From positions 1,116,001 to 1,180,000 of the forward strand of contig NZ_AP026800.1 in assembly GCF_033095945.1 (NCBI RefSeq): a stretch of 64,000 nucleotides of DNA. The letters run 5' to 3'. The notes beneath the pieces were generated by a model. It ran no database searches, had not been told where the DNA came from, and worked only from the letters and a program-made list of their open reading frames with translations. The translations under genes and the position numbers were made by a program. Origin of the DNA: Bombiscardovia apis. GTDB taxonomy: Bacteria > Actinomycetota > Actinomycetes > Actinomycetales > Bifidobacteriaceae. Position 1 is the first letter of the stretch, and every line of letters begins with the position of its first letter. This document shows, piece after piece, positions 44,985 to 54,579 of this stretch.

Positions 44985-45143
44985 ACGGCTCTCCTTCATC
45001 AATAGTGCTTGCAGTCCACCCTAATCGCAGGCTCAGCTGAACTGCTAGCCTAAGGTAGCGATGTGGTCGAATGTGAATACTTATCCACAATCGGCTTTAC
45101 TGCACCGTTCTTTCCCGCTAAGTACTGAGTATACCCGAAGACA

Positions 45144-45157
45144 CGAACAAATGTTCG
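45144..45157. promoter_or_regulatory. LexA (SOS) box of recA
   Basis: CGAACAAATGTTCG is a perfect match to the Gram-positive/actinobacterial LexA box (CGAAC-N4-GTTCG). It lies 160 nt before the recA start, just upstream of a TATACT on the minus strand (45134-45129), and within 12 nt of the end of DUF3046. Confidence 0.85.
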
Positions 45158-45168
45158 AACGTTGCGCC

Positions 45169-45402
45169 CTAGGCGGCAGGCAACGGTGGCGCATTATGAT
45201 CCTTTCCCCAACGCTGGGAATCGGGCACCTCCATCTGATCACATAATACATTCCAAATCACACGAGGCTCAATACCCCCATCCAAAGCCTCCTGCACCGT
45301 CATGGAGTCCAAACGGGCCAACCGCTGGTCTTGCGCCAAGCTGCGGCCGTAGACCCGTCCAAAAACTTCTTCTACCAAAGCCCAGAATTCACGTTCTTTC
45401 AC
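45169..45402 (-). CDS. DUF3046 family protein
   Basis: The 77-residue protein fits the small actinobacterial DUF3046 family found directly upstream of recA. The pattern is EFWALVEEVFGRVYGRSLAQDQ then TVQEALDGGIEPRVIWNVLC and DQMEVPDSQRWG. Function unknown. The start is a GTG at 45402 with a weak GGTG upstream. It has the same orientation as recA, with the SOS box in between. Confidence 0.82.
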   Translation of the reverse strand: MKEREFWALVEEVFGRVYGRSLAQDQRLARLDSMTVQEALDGGIEPRVIWNVLCDQMEVPDSQRWGKDHNAPPLPAA

Positions 45403-45436
45403 AATTCACCAGCTTAGAACACATACCACGACACAC

Positions 45437-45468
45437 GAAACGCCCAACTCAAACGAGCCGGGCGTTTC
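45437..45468. terminator. Hairpin after clgR
   Basis: GAAACGCCC (45437-45445) pairs perfectly with GGGCGTTTC (45460-45468), loop 14 nt. It lies 66 nt past the clgR stop and before DUF3046. There is only a weak T-rich follow-up, so it may act as a partial terminator. Confidence 0.5.
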
Positions 45469-45533
45469 ACGACAATTCTTAATGCAAGCCACAAAGCCCA
45501 TGCACATCGGACCAAGCGGGCTTATCGGTCAGA

Positions 45534-46052
45534 TTAATTCTGGTGAGATTCCAAGTAGTCAGCCACTAGACGCAAGGTCTGGGGAACCCCTAGGCCCAAA
45601 GCATCTGCAATAGAACTTAGTAGTTCGGAGCTTGCTTCCTTTTGACCGCGCTCTACCTCGGAGAGGTAGCCCAAGGAAACACCGGCCTTTTCGCTGACTT
45701 CGCGTAAGGTCTTGTGATCATTGGTGCGCAGCTCACGCAGCACGTGCCCTAAAGCTTCCCTAAGGGAAACCTCTTGAATTACCTGCTGATTCTGACGACT
45801 TTGAGTAGCATCTTGTTGAGTGGCACTCACGCCATCTTCTTGCATCCACATTTTATTCAGACTTGCCTGGCGTTCTTCTTTTGCCTTCTTAGCGGCCCGA
45901 GCACGAAGCACCTGCTGCTGGGCAAAAGCAACCGCCCTACGCTGAGCCGGAGTTAAATCTCGTACACGAGCATTCTGGTCGCGGGTGGGAACCGCAGGAT
46001 TGAGTTCGAATGTGTCCTTGGACCTGGTCAACACGGTTTCTACCTTGTTCAT
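45534..46052 (-). CDS. clgR: ClgR-like XRE-family transcriptional regulator
   Basis: The 172-residue protein has a long Ala/Gln/Arg-rich N-terminus. A helix-turn-helix domain follows (about residues 98-160: [52 protein letters not shown]), nearly identical in pattern to ClgR, the activator of Clp protease genes in Actinobacteria. Position between cinA and DUF3046-recA is the standard one. The ATG at 46052 follows GAAAGGGG; the longer start at 46070 overlaps that site. Its promoter region carries two palindromes, one a perfect Crp/GlxR-type site. Confidence 0.87.
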   Translation of the reverse strand: MNKVETVLTRSKDTFELNPAVPTRDQNARVRDLTPAQRRAVAFAQQQVLRARAAKKAKEERQASLNKMWMQEDGVSATQQDATQSRQNQQVIQEVSLREALGHVLRELRTNDHKTLREVSEKAGVSLGYLSEVERGQKEASSELLSSIADALGLGVPQTLRLVADYLESHQN

Positions 46053-46125
46053 CACAGCCCCTTTCGCCATATCGTATTCATCGTCACTATGCTCAAACGC
46101 TGAGGGCTTACTTTTATTCCCAGCA

Positions 46126-46139
46126 CGAAACTTGTTTCG
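46126..46139. promoter_or_regulatory. Palindrome CGAAAC-TT-GTTTCG upstream of clgR
   Basis: This perfect 14-bp inverted repeat is centred 80 nt upstream of the clgR ATG and 5 nt from the Crp-type site. It is a candidate ClgR autoregulatory site or the site of another dimeric regulator; the binder is not known. Confidence 0.4.
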
Positions 46140-46144
46140 GAAAT

Positions 46145-46160
46145 TGTGAGCTATATCACA
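46145..46160. promoter_or_regulatory. Perfect Crp/GlxR-type binding site upstream of clgR
   Basis: TGTGAGCTATATCACA matches TGTGA-N6-TCACA exactly, and also the stricter corynebacterial GlxR form with a central TA. It lies in the cinA-clgR gap, about 95 nt before clgR. I see no second such site in the window. Confidence 0.5.
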
Positions 46161-46207
46161 TTATGGTTCAGTCGATATGGCGCTGTCGGGCAAGCGAACG
46201 GGCTTGT

Positions 46208-46765
46208 TCAGGCATTGAGCAATTGGAAAACCCTGCGCAGCAGTTGAAGAACCGTACTTCGGCGAACTGCTTCGCGCGAGCCTTGTAGCTGCAACTGCAC
46301 CGAGCACAAGCAATAATCGCCCGCAAGAGTGCCCGCTTGAGGACTGCGAACCAATCGAGCCGGCACTGCCATACCCACATATACCAATCCCGCAGGCTGC
46401 CCATTGTCAGGACCAGGACCAGCGACACCAGTCGTTGAAAGCCCTAGCACAGCGCCCTCGTGGCCTTGTTGAGTGTAGAGCTTGGAAGCACCAAGAGCCA
46501 TTTGCTCAGCTACCTGCGGGTGCACCGCTCCATGAGCATCCAACAACTGCTGGTCAACCCCCAAAACAGAAGCCTTAGCAGCAATATCGTACGTCACGGC
46601 CGAGCCCAAAAAGACATCAGACGCACCAGGAATGCGAACAAATGCATCGGCGAGTAAGCCGCCGGTCAACGACTCGGAAGCAGCAAGAAAGAGCCCATGA
46701 CGACGGCAGGCAGCCAAAGCCATACGAGCCAGCTCATCGCACCGCCCTTGTAAGTCATCACTCAT
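46208..46765 (-). CDS. CinA C-terminal domain protein (nicotinamide-nucleotide amidohydrolase)
   Basis: The 185-residue stand-alone CinA C-terminal domain shows LAASESLTGGLLADAFVRIPGASD, VTYDIAAKASVLGV and STTGVAGPGP (blocks quoted in part). The family deamidates NMN (PncC activity). The catalytic ESxTGG is present with Leu in place of the usual Cys. The ATG at 46765 follows GAGGAA. It lies between pgsA and clgR, as in other Actinobacteria. Confidence 0.87.
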   Translation of the reverse strand: MSDDLQGRCDELARMALAACRRHGLFLAASESLTGGLLADAFVRIPGASDVFLGSAVTYDIAAKASVLGVDQQLLDAHGAVHPQVAEQMALGASKLYTQQGHEGAVLGLSTTGVAGPGPDNGQPAGLVYVGMAVPARLVRSPQAGTLAGDYCLCSVQLQLQGSREAVRRSTVLQLLRRVFQLLNA

Positions 46766-46847
46766 AGTTTTCCTCAACATTCACAGTCAGGCCCGAACTC
46801 TGACCCTACGACACGAAGATACTATCTAGACACGAGGAAACGGTAAC

Positions 46848-47462
46848 TTAGCGCCGCTTACCAAAGACTCCGTAGAGATATTCGCCGCCCGAGTATAAAC
46901 AGAGCACAAGAGCCAGCACAATGATGCCCTGAGTCAGCGGTAAGTACCAAGAACCCACCGAGCGCAGCGGAGCGATCAACATGGCTAGGCCTGTAAACTC
47001 GAACAGGGTCTTGAATTTTCCTGCCGGGGAAGCAGCAATAACTTGTCCGCCTCGGTCGATAATAAAGAAACGCAAAACAGTAATGCCAATTTCGCGCAGC
47101 AAAAACAGGATAGTGGCCCACCACCACAGTTCGCCGAATATAGAAGCAATCACTAGGGCCGAGATAATAAGCAGTTTATCGGCGATAGGATCCATAAGTT
47201 TGCCTAATTCGGTTACTTGATTGTATTTACGTGCCAAGTAACCGTCGAGCTTATCTGTAGAAGCTGCCACGATAAAAAGAGTGGCGGCAGTCCAACGCAT
47301 ACCCAGACTGTTCTGCCCCCAAGCACCAGATCGAGCATATAACACGATAAACACCAGCACCAGAAGAATGCGAATGTAGGTCACAAAGTTGGGTGGGCTA
47401 TTCCACCCATCTAGCAGAGAGTGCTTATGTTCACTCACTGTGGACTGCGAATCGTCCTGCAT
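46848..47462 (-). CDS. pgsA: CDP-diacylglycerol-glycerol-3-phosphate 3-phosphatidyltransferase
   Basis: This 204-residue membrane enzyme makes phosphatidylglycerol phosphate. It has the CDP-alcohol phosphotransferase signature DGYLARKYNQVTELGKLMD (D-G-x2-A-R-x8-G-x3-D) followed by PIADKLL, and about five to six membrane helices. The ATG at 47462 follows GAGGAGAGG. It sits between ftsK and cinA. Confidence 0.92.
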   Translation of the reverse strand: MQDDSQSTVSEHKHSLLDGWNSPPNFVTYIRILLVLVFIVLYARSGAWGQNSLGMRWTAATLFIVAASTDKLDGYLARKYNQVTELGKLMDPIADKLLIISALVIASIFGELWWWATILFLLREIGITVLRFFIIDRGGQVIAASPAGKFKTLFEFTGLAMLIAPLRSVGSWYLPLTQGIIVLALVLCLYSGGEYLYGVFGKRR

Positions 47463-47595
47463 TACCTCTCCTCAAGTCTGTCTTTATCACTTCGTCTTCT
47501 AGCCTGCCGCTGGTGGATGCTCAGCCGAAACGGCGCTAATACGTCTTTCAGCTATCCTAGCCGTTCGCACAGTGAGACAAGCCTGTCATCGCACA

Positions 47596-50397
47596 TCACG
47601 CCTCTCCAATAGATGAAGCGTCGCCACGAATAAAGGCCAAAGCCTCTTGTAGCTGCGAAGGTTGTATTAGCACTTCACGCGCTTTAGAACCTTCCGAGGG
47701 GCCTACAATACCACGAGATTCCAACAGATCCATCAAACGACCCGCGCGCGCGAAACCGACCCTGAGTTTGCGCTGCAGCATGGAAGTGGAACCGAACTGA
47801 TTAGTAATAACCAGCTCGGCAGCTTGCAAGAGCTCGTCCATATCGTCGCCAATGTCTTCAGCGACTTCTTTTTTCTTGTCTTGCGTCTGTGCCATTTGCT
47901 CGATATCTTGCCGGTACTGAGGTTTACGCTGAGTGCGTACAAAATCAACGGCCTTACGAATCTCTGATTCAGAGACCCAAGCACCTTGCACACGAGCGGG
48001 CTTAGCCTGCCCCATAGGAAGGAAGAGCGCATCACCTTGGCCGATAAGGGTTTCAGCTCCAGTGGCATCCAAAATAACTCGTGAATCTGTAGAAGAGGAA
48101 GTGGCGAAGGCCAAGCGGGAGGGGATATTAGCCTTAATCAGACCGGTAACCACATCGACCGAAGGGCGCTGGGTAGCCAACACCAGATGCACACCAGCAG
48201 CGCGAGCTAACTGGGTAATGCGCTGGATAGAGCTTTCCACATCATTTTTGGCGACCATCATCAGGTCGGCCATCTCGTCGACGACAACCAACAAATAGGG
48301 GTATGGCGCTACCTTGCGGTTAGAGCCAGCGGGCGCATGGACTTTACCGGCGCGCACTGCTTGGTTGAAGTCTTTAACGTGGCGGAAACCAAAGAATTGC
48401 AAGTCATCATAGCGAGCGTCCATCTCTTTAACCACCCATTCCAGAGCCTGAGCAGCCTTCTTAGGGTCAGTAATGATGGGGGTCAGAAGGTGAGGAATAC
48501 CGGCATAAGCGGAAAGCTCCACGCGCTTAGGATCGACCAAGATGAGGCGAACCTGCTCAGGAGTAGCCCTCATAATCACCGAAGTGAGCATGGAGTTCAC
48601 AAATGATGACTTACCAGAACCCGTAGCGCCTGCCACCAGCAAGTGGGGCATCTTAGTCAAATCGGCGGTAACGTAGTGACCTTCTACATCTTTCCCAACA
48701 GCAGAGAGCATGGGATTATCTTCGGACTGGGCCTCTTGGGAGCGCAAGACATCGCCCAAGTGCACAATTTCCCTATCTACGTTAGGGATTTCAATGCCAA
48801 TAGCTGACTTTCCTGGGATTGGCGAAAGGATACGCACGTCTGAACTGGCCACAGCATAGGCGATATTGCGCTGTAAGTTGGTGACTTTTTCAACCTTGAC
48901 ACCATGACCAAGCTCAACCTCGTATTGGGTCACTGAAGGTCCGCGTAAGAAACCTACCACCTTTGCGTCAACATCGAACTGATGGAAGGTGGATTGCAAG
49001 GCCTTAATAACACTGTCGTTGGCCTGGGTTCTAGCTGCGTGAGGTTTACCACGGACCAGCAAATCGTTCGACGGCAACACGTAAGGAGTCAGGTTGGCCG
49101 TCTCTATAGGCCGCTCCCCTTCACCATCATCACTGCTAGGGCCAGGTGTTTGGTCCGCGACAGCTTCGCTATTGGGAGCACTACCTTCTTCAAGCTGTTG
49201 AGCAGCAGCAGCGGCAGCAGCCCAAGGATCACTGGAGCCAACGCCCGACAGTTCTTCCTCGCTGATGGCAGGCTCATTGCTTTCCTGCGCAGGAGACTCA
49301 GGCTCGAGATCGGCGGGCGAATACCCAGTTGCTATAAACTCAGTGGCTTGTGTAGGCATTGCGATATCGGCAGTTTGCCCGCCGAAGTCTATTGTCGGCT
49401 CAGGGTCGACCTCAAGCTGGGTTTCATCGGCCTCACCATGAATTTGAGCAGCCCTGTCGAAGGGGTCATCTGCCTCGTAATGGTCCAGACCAGCTCCTCC
49501 CTGCCCCTTGTTCTTACGGTGGAAGAGCCGTTTGAACCAGTTGCCCTGAGCAGATTGCGGCCGAGATTGAGTCTGCTCACTACTGTGGTCATCGTCGTTG
49601 TGAGAAGGCACACCCGGTGCGAAAGCAAGCGTATCCTCGCCTACTCTAACCTCGTTGGGATAGAGTTCATCGTCGCCCTCTGCACTGTCACCTTCCTCGC
49701 TCTTGTGCGCGCCGAGATAAGAGGCAAGAGGAGCAATGAGTGAATCGATATGAACGTTGAGGACTAGCAGAAGTGAAAACAGCGCTAAGACTACGAAAAT
49801 AATCGTGGCAAATACCTTGGAAAGCCCCCAGGCCAGAGGCGATCCGATAGCAAATCCTAAAAGACCGCCGGAGCGGCGTACCTGTCCCAAATCAAAACGG
49901 CGAGTCGAGGAAGCCATGACAATATCGAGAACGGAGCAAACCGACCATAGGAGCAAGAACAGGCCACCCAAGGAGTGCCCATTACCCGAGCCTTTGCCCG
50001 AATATGCAGTCAACCTCCAGAAAGCCCACATCAAGACTAGGGGCAGGATGACACTAGGCAAGCCCAGAGCAGCGGAAGCGATGAAGTGAAGACCACGCCC
50101 CAATGGTCCGTCTACCCGGAACCACTCAGAGGCACAGAATAGGATAGCTCCGATAAGCAGTAGGAAGCACAAACCATCTTTACTATAGGCCGGATCGTAC
50201 TGCTCGCCACCAGTGAGAGCGCGTACACCTTTGCCCAGCGTTCGCGGCAACCACAGCAGTACCTTATGCCAACCGGACTCTACTGCTGGCTCATTGCTGT
50301 CTGTACTTCGGTTGCGTGAACCCGCACTCGAACCGCGCCCTTTGGTCTGAGCCCGGGAACGAGAGTTGTTTTTATCTGAGGCGTTCTTACGTGTCAT
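47596..50397 (-). CDS. ftsK: DNA translocase FtsK/SpoIIIE
   Basis: The 933-residue translocase has four or five N-terminal membrane helices (about residues 75-225) and an acidic, Ser/Gln-rich linker (about 235-430). The RecA-like motor has Walker [10 protein letters not shown] (in [18 protein letters not shown]) and Walker [16 protein letters not shown]-terminal winged-helix gamma domain reads chromosome polarity sequences ([23 protein letters not shown], split). It pumps chromosomal DNA through the closing septum. The ATG at 50397 has GAAAGAG close upstream and TAATCT 9 nt before it. It starts the row of genes leading to recA. Confidence 0.94.
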   Translation of the reverse strand: MTRKNASDKNNSRSRAQTKGRGSSAGSRNRSTDSNEPAVESGWHKVLLWLPRTLGKGVRALTGGEQYDPAYSKDGLCFLLLIGAILFCASEWFRVDGPLGRGLHFIASAALGLPSVILPLVLMWAFWRLTAYSGKGSGNGHSLGGLFLLLWSVCSVLDIVMASSTRRFDLGQVRRSGGLLGFAIGSPLAWGLSKVFATIIFVVLALFSLLLVLNVHIDSLIAPLASYLGAHKSEEGDSAEGDDELYPNEVRVGEDTLAFAPGVPSHNDDDHSSEQTQSRPQSAQGNWFKRLFHRKNKGQGGAGLDHYEADDPFDRAAQIHGEADETQLEVDPEPTIDFGGQTADIAMPTQATEFIATGYSPADLEPESPAQESNEPAISEEELSGVGSSDPWAAAAAAAQQLEEGSAPNSEAVADQTPGPSSDDGEGERPIETANLTPYVLPSNDLLVRGKPHAARTQANDSVIKALQSTFHQFDVDAKVVGFLRGPSVTQYEVELGHGVKVEKVTNLQRNIAYAVASSDVRILSPIPGKSAIGIEIPNVDREIVHLGDVLRSQEAQSEDNPMLSAVGKDVEGHYVTADLTKMPHLLVAGATGSGKSSFVNSMLTSVIMRATPEQVRLILVDPKRVELSAYAGIPHLLTPIITDPKKAAQALEWVVKEMDARYDDLQFFGFRHVKDFNQAVRAGKVHAPAGSNRKVAPYPYLLVVVDEMADLMMVAKNDVESSIQRITQLARAAGVHLVLATQRPSVDVVTGLIKANIPSRLAFATSSSTDSRVILDATGAETLIGQGDALFLPMGQAKPARVQGAWVSESEIRKAVDFVRTQRKPQYRQDIEQMAQTQDKKKEVAEDIGDDMDELLQAAELVITNQFGSTSMLQRKLRVGFARAGRLMDLLESRGIVGPSEGSKAREVLIQPSQLQEALAFIRGDASSIGEA

Positions 50398-50520
50398 AGC
50401 TCTTTCAGATTAGCGGAAAGCTGGCTGCATGTGGCTCCGGCTTGTCGAGCTTGCACAAAGAATTCTTAAAGCAGCATTTCACACTTCTGTGGAAGCTTTC
50501 AAACAGCCAACACCATACGG

Positions 50521-51015
50521 TTATGCCTGCAAACGAGAACTTTTGCGTTGGCGAGCGAAAGCCCGCAATGCTTCAATGACGCTTTCCCCCCTGTCTAATA
50601 CATCCTGCGCCTCTTGGTAATCTTCTCGCCCTATGGCCTGCCAGTAGTGAGTTTTCACGTCCACATACTTTCGACGCAACTGCAATTCTTCGAGCTCACG
50701 ATCTAAGCGCTCAGCTTGCACGGCCAGTAACTCAACCTCACGTTCAGCTCCTTGAGCGCCCTTAGCACGGTTCTCCAGATATTCACGCATATTGTTGAGG
50801 GGCATGCCTGTGGCATTCAGACAAGAAATGGCAAGCAGCAAATCCACATCTTCGTCATTGTAAGCTCGGTGTCCACTGCTTATGTCGCGTTCAATCGGCC
50901 CTATGATACCTATATCTTCGTAATAACGCAGCGTCGATTCAGGCAATCCTGAGATAAGGGATGCCTCTTTAATCGTGTGTCGGACCGGAGCAAGAGTAAG
51001 CGTAGATGAATCCAT
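50521..51015 (-). CDS. MerR-family transcriptional regulator
   Basis: The 164-residue protein has an N-terminal MerR winged helix (TIKEASLISGLPESTLRYYEDIG; SSGHRAYNDEDVDLL, residues about 13-60). A long dimerisation coiled coil follows (about 85-135). There are no clustered cysteines, so a metal is not an obvious signal. The C-terminal part is short. The ATG at 51015 has TACAAT ending 7 nt upstream and no Shine-Dalgarno, so the mRNA is probably leaderless. The promoter has an inverted repeat in its spacer, as MerR proteins use. Its target beyond itself is unknown. Confidence 0.87.
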   Translation of the reverse strand: MDSSTLTLAPVRHTIKEASLISGLPESTLRYYEDIGIIGPIERDISSGHRAYNDEDVDLLLAISCLNATGMPLNNMREYLENRAKGAQGAEREVELLAVQAERLDRELEELQLRRKYVDVKTHYWQAIGREDYQEAQDVLDRGESVIEALRAFARQRKSSRLQA

Positions 51016-51022
51016 ATATCGT

Positions 51023-51052
51023 ATTGTAAGAACTTCAAGTACTCGAAGTCAA
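51023..51052 (-). promoter_or_regulatory. MerR gene promoter with operator in the spacer
   Basis: On the minus strand TTGACT (51052-51047) and TACAAT (51028-51023) are 18 nt apart. ACTTCGAGT-ACTTGAAGT (51049-51032), an 18-bp inverted repeat with one mismatched pair, fills the spacer and reaches into the -35. This is the classic MerR arrangement. Confidence 0.65.
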
Positions 51053-51075
51053 CTGCTGATTATTCATTGCTCATT

Positions 51076-52125
51076 TCAGGCACTTACTACGGATCCAAGA
51101 GGATGTCTGGCCACCCTGGTTTGCGCCTGCGCATCTATAACATCAAAAGCACCGCGGTCAGCTTCATCAACCAGAACCAAGGCTTGCTCTATAAGGTTGG
51201 AGCTAAGAGCATTAAGCCAATGAATGCGTGGATCTCGGCCGAACCAGCCCATCTGCTTGCGGGCTAAGCGCCGGGTCTTCTGCGCAATAAGATCGAAGGC
51301 CTCATCTTGACTTATCTGGCCATCCAAATAGGCCTCGACCTGTTCATAGCCCAAGGCTCGTGCCGAAGTTTCTCCCAAACGCGAGCGCATAGATTGTACT
51401 TCCTCAATGAACCCCTTACTGCGCATGAGTTCAGTTCGTAAGCCAATCCTTTTGTCGAGTTCATCGCGGTCTAAGTCTAGGCCAATTTGCACAGAGTCAA
51501 TCACATAGCGATAGTGGGGCAAGGATGCTGAGTAAGGCTTCCCCGTAATTTCCATCACTTCCAGAGCCCGGATAGTTCGGCGCTCGTTTCTAGGGTCCAT
51601 ATGTTCAGCAGCCTGTGGGTCTCGCTCTTGCAGCTCTACAAACAGCTTGCCCGCGCCTTCATGCTTTACCCGCTCTTCTAACCGCTGGCGTACGGCTGGG
51701 TCGGTGCCCGGAAAGCTTATATCGTCAATTGCAGCTCGAGCATACAAACCTGAGCCTCCGACCAGAATCGGCCGCACGCCGCGAGATTGCAGTTCGCGAA
51801 TGCACTGGCGAGCCAACTCTTGGAAGCGAGCCACACTCATTACTTCTTCCGGCTCAACTATATCTATCAGGTGGTGAGGGACCGCTTCGCACTCCTCAAG
51901 ACTTGGCTTAGCGGTGCCGATGTCGAGTCCTCGATACATCTGATAGGCGTCTGCGTTGATAATTTCAGCCGATTCTCCACGCTTGGCGAAAGCTTGTGCC
52001 AGCTGGATTCCAAGTGATGTCTTGCCCGAAGCTGTTGGCCCCACAATGGAGATAACGCGCGGCTCACTCTCCCCCGCTCGCTCTCCTGAAGACTCTTGCG
52101 TCATCGATTCAGTGTTGCACAACAT
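51076..52125 (-). CDS. miaA: tRNA dimethylallyltransferase
   Basis: The 349-residue enzyme adds a dimethylallyl group to A37 of tRNAs reading UNN codons. It has the P-loop [40 protein letters not shown] and the C-terminal tRNA-binding [13 protein letters not shown] with [13 protein letters not shown]. The start is uncertain: ATG 52125 (G-rich stretch upstream, 17-nt overlap with miaB), ATG 52104 (5 nt before which the miaB stop lies), or TTG 52158. It works in the same pathway as MiaB. Confidence 0.92.
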   Translation of the reverse strand: MLCNTESMTQESSGERAGESEPRVISIVGPTASGKTSLGIQLAQAFAKRGESAEIINADAYQMYRGLDIGTAKPSLEECEAVPHHLIDIVEPEEVMSVARFQELARQCIRELQSRGVRPILVGGSGLYARAAIDDISFPGTDPAVRQRLEERVKHEGAGKLFVELQERDPQAAEHMDPRNERRTIRALEVMEITGKPYSASLPHYRYVIDSVQIGLDLDRDELDKRIGLRTELMRSKGFIEEVQSMRSRLGETSARALGYEQVEAYLDGQISQDEAFDLIAQKTRRLARKQMGWFGRDPRIHWLNALSSNLIEQALVLVDEADRGAFDVIDAQAQTRVARHPLGSVVSA

Positions 52126-53554
52126 ACGTTTGCCCCCGCTCAGGCTTTGGATCTGCAACCAAAAAATGTTTACCCGATTCAGTTACGGTGCAAGTCACAA
52201 GATCTCCAACAGCTAGCTCGCTCTTCCCTTCCGGTACACCCACGTGTACCAAGATGCCACCGCGCTCGCGCCCTGTCATTCGGTGAGTATTCTCATCTCG
52301 ACGACCATGCTGCCCAGAAACCATCACTTCCACGTCTCTACCCACGAAAGCATCAAGCCCTTCTTGGGTAATGCGCTCCTGCAAGGCCAGCAGTCGCTCG
52401 AATCGCTCCTGCACGAGCTCCTTGGGCAGCTGCTCCATAAGCGCTGCTGGGGTGCCTGGTCTGGGCGAATACTGGAAAGTGTAGGCAGAAGAGAAACGGA
52501 CTTGCTCCACCACGTCTAAGGTCTCTTGGAAATCTTCCTCGCTTTCGCCAGGGAAGCCCACGATAATATCGCTGGTAATCTGCGCATCGGGCATGGCCTG
52601 ACGGACCTTGGAGAGCACAGAGAGATAGCGATCCTTGCGATAAGAGCGCCGCATAGCACGCAAAATCCGATCACTGCCTGATTGTAAGGGCATATGAAGC
52701 TGGTGCATCACATTAGGAGTTTGAGCCATAGCTTCGATGACTTCGTCGGTGAAAGCCGCCGGATGAGGAGAAGTAAAGCGTACTCGCTCTAAGCCAGGAA
52801 TGCTGCCACAAGCCCGTAGCAGCTTGGGGAAAGCATAACGGTCTCCCATGGAATAGCCGTAGGAATTCACATTCTGCCCCAGCAGGGTTACTTCCTTAGC
52901 TCCGGCTTCAACGCAACGATTTACCTCTGCTAAAACATCCGCAATAGGGCGGTCTCGCTCCCTACCTCGTACTGCCGGAACTATGCAGAAGGTGCACGTA
53001 TTGTTGCACCCTACCGAAATGGAGACCCACGAGGAAGTCTTCGAGGTGCGTACAGTCGGCAGGTCTGAGGGGAAGAGCGAGAGCTGGTCACTTACTTGAA
53101 CCTGTGAGCTCTGCCTGACACGGGCCTGCTGCAAGAGCTCTGGCAATACTTCAATATTTTTCGTGCCGAACACTGCGTCGACCCAAGGAGCTCGACGAGC
53201 AATCTGTTCCCGATCCTTTTGAGCCATGCAGCCGCCAACCGCTATTTGCGCCTGAGGATTGAGTCGTTTGAGATGGGCCCACTTGCCTATGGTGCCATAC
53301 ATGCGTTTACTGGCATTTTCCCTCACCGCGCAAGTGTTGAGCACCATCACGTCGAGATCTCGAGCTTCGACCTGCTCTTGGCTGGCTGGCCGGTAGCCTT
53401 GGGCTTCCAAAACGCCTGCGATGCGCTCGGAATCATGCACATTCATCTGACAGCCTAATGTGTGCACATAGTAGAGACCTTGACCCCTATCTTCGCTTGA
53501 TTGGGGGCCAAAGTTCATCTGACGTTCGCCTTGCGTCATCATGCCTTCGTTCAT
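52109..53554 (-). CDS. miaB: tRNA-2-methylthio-N6-dimethylallyladenosine synthase
   Basis: This 481-residue radical-SAM methylthiotransferase has an N-terminal UPF0004 domain with its cysteines ([29 protein letters not shown]). The radical-SAM CxxxCxxC is in [12 protein letters not shown], and a TRAM domain lies at the C-terminus. It adds the methylthio group to the base made by MiaA. The ATG at 53554 has TAGAAT ending 8 nt upstream and no Shine-Dalgarno. Other in-frame ATGs follow at 53542, 53539 and 53518, so the exact start is open. Confidence 0.93.
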   Translation of the reverse strand: MNEGMMTQGERQMNFGPQSSEDRGQGLYYVHTLGCQMNVHDSERIAGVLEAQGYRPASQEQVEARDLDVMVLNTCAVRENASKRMYGTIGKWAHLKRLNPQAQIAVGGCMAQKDREQIARRAPWVDAVFGTKNIEVLPELLQQARVRQSSQVQVSDQLSLFPSDLPTVRTSKTSSWVSISVGCNNTCTFCIVPAVRGRERDRPIADVLAEVNRCVEAGAKEVTLLGQNVNSYGYSMGDRYAFPKLLRACGSIPGLERVRFTSPHPAAFTDEVIEAMAQTPNVMHQLHMPLQSGSDRILRAMRRSYRKDRYLSVLSKVRQAMPDAQITSDIIVGFPGESEEDFQETLDVVEQVRFSSAYTFQYSPRPGTPAALMEQLPKELVQERFERLLALQERITQEGLDAFVGRDVEVMVSGQHGRRDENTHRMTGRERGGILVHVGVPEGKSELAVGDLVTCTVTESGKHFLVADPKPERGQTYVVQH

Positions 53555-53686
53555 ATTAGCCGATTCTACTGCCAGCCCTTGCCGAGCCCAATGAGCGCAC
53601 ATTTAGACAGGGCCAGGTTGCATAATGGGATAGCCGAAGCAGCCAGCCAGGAGGCTACCCAAACCGGCTCAACTAGGGAGGCGAAT

Positions 53687-54469
53687 GTGATTCTCGAACG
53701 CGGCAGTGCGGTCAACACATCCGAGATACGGCAACGCTTAGAAACTCTCGACAGCCAACACTTGGCGAATTTATCAGCCGGAGAAATGGTTGAGTTCGTT
53801 GATTTGATGCAGGTTTACGAGGGCGCCATGCGCGAGATCTCAACCAAACTCGAAGTTTTAGACACCGAGTTCCAAGTGCAGTTTTCGCACAACCCCATCC
53901 ATCACATGGAACGGCGGTTAAAGACCGCGAATTCGCTCATTGGCAAGCTGGAACGCAAGGAACTACCAATCACCGTCGAATCGGTAAAAGACCATATCTT
54001 TGACGTCGCCGGTATTCGAGTGATTTGCAACTATCGAGACGATGTCTACTCCGTTTCGCGATATCTTTCCGACCAATCCGACATCCAAGTCTTACGGGTC
54101 AAAGACTACATCCGCAACCCCAAGCAAAACGGATACCGCAGTCTGCATATTATTTACGCAGTACCAGTCTTCCTCACTTCTGGCCCTCATTACACGCCTG
54201 TGGAGGTCCAGTTCCGCACTATCGCTATGGATTACTGGGCCAGTTTGGAACATCAGCTGCGCTACAAATCAGACCTGCCCGATGCCCGCCTTGCTGAGCA
54301 TTCACAAACCCTGCTAGACTGCGCCCGCTCTCTGCAAAATGTCGAAGTACAAATGCAGTCCATCCACCGCGATATTTCTGGTTCTCCCCAAGAGCAGGAA
54401 AGTGATGATGAGATGCTTGAACATTTGCGAAGTTTAGGGGAAGAACAGCGCGGCAAAGGCAATAGCTAG
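53687..54469 (+). CDS. relQ: Small alarmone synthetase (RelQ type)
   Basis: The 260-residue stand-alone (p)ppGpp synthetase has no hydrolase, TGS or ACT domain. The synthetase motifs match RelQ: FDVAGIRVICNYRDDVY, VKDYIRNPKQNGYRSLH, VEVQFRTIAMDYWASLEH. It transfers pyrophosphate from ATP to GDP/GTP. The start is a GTG at 53687, fixed by GGGAGG (53676-53681) 5 nt upstream. An open frame reaches back to 53501 but would overlap miaB on the other strand. The last 30 residues are acidic. With the long Rel at 19691-22054 this gives at least two alarmone enzymes. Confidence 0.9.
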   Translation: MILERGSAVNTSEIRQRLETLDSQHLANLSAGEMVEFVDLMQVYEGAMREISTKLEVLDTEFQVQFSHNPIHHMERRLKTANSLIGKLERKELPITVESVKDHIFDVAGIRVICNYRDDVYSVSRYLSDQSDIQVLRVKDYIRNPKQNGYRSLHIIYAVPVFLTSGPHYTPVEVQFRTIAMDYWASLEHQLRYKSDLPDARLAEHSQTLLDCARSLQNVEVQMQSIHRDISGSPQEQESDDEMLEHLRSLGEEQRGKGNS

Positions 54470-54513
54470 CCTCTGCCCGATTAGCAAAAACTACTGCCAT
54501 TACATACACAAAC

Positions 54514-54549
54514 GTTTGGGCCGGACTATCGCGCTAGTCCGGCCCAAAC
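54514..54549. terminator. Bidirectional terminator between relQ and the aldo/keto reductase
   Basis: A perfect 15-bp stem, GTTTGGGCCGGACTA (54514-54528) with TAGTCCGGCCCAAAC (54535-54549), has a 6-nt loop. TTAT follows on the plus strand and GTTTGTGT on the minus strand. Confidence 0.85.
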
Positions 54550-54579
54550 TTATACGCTGGAAAGCAGCTTACACGTAAG

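Noticed and set aside
53501-53686. N-terminal extension of the RelQ frame
   Set aside because: Would overlap miaB on the other strand; the strong GGGAGG before GTG 53687 fixes the start.
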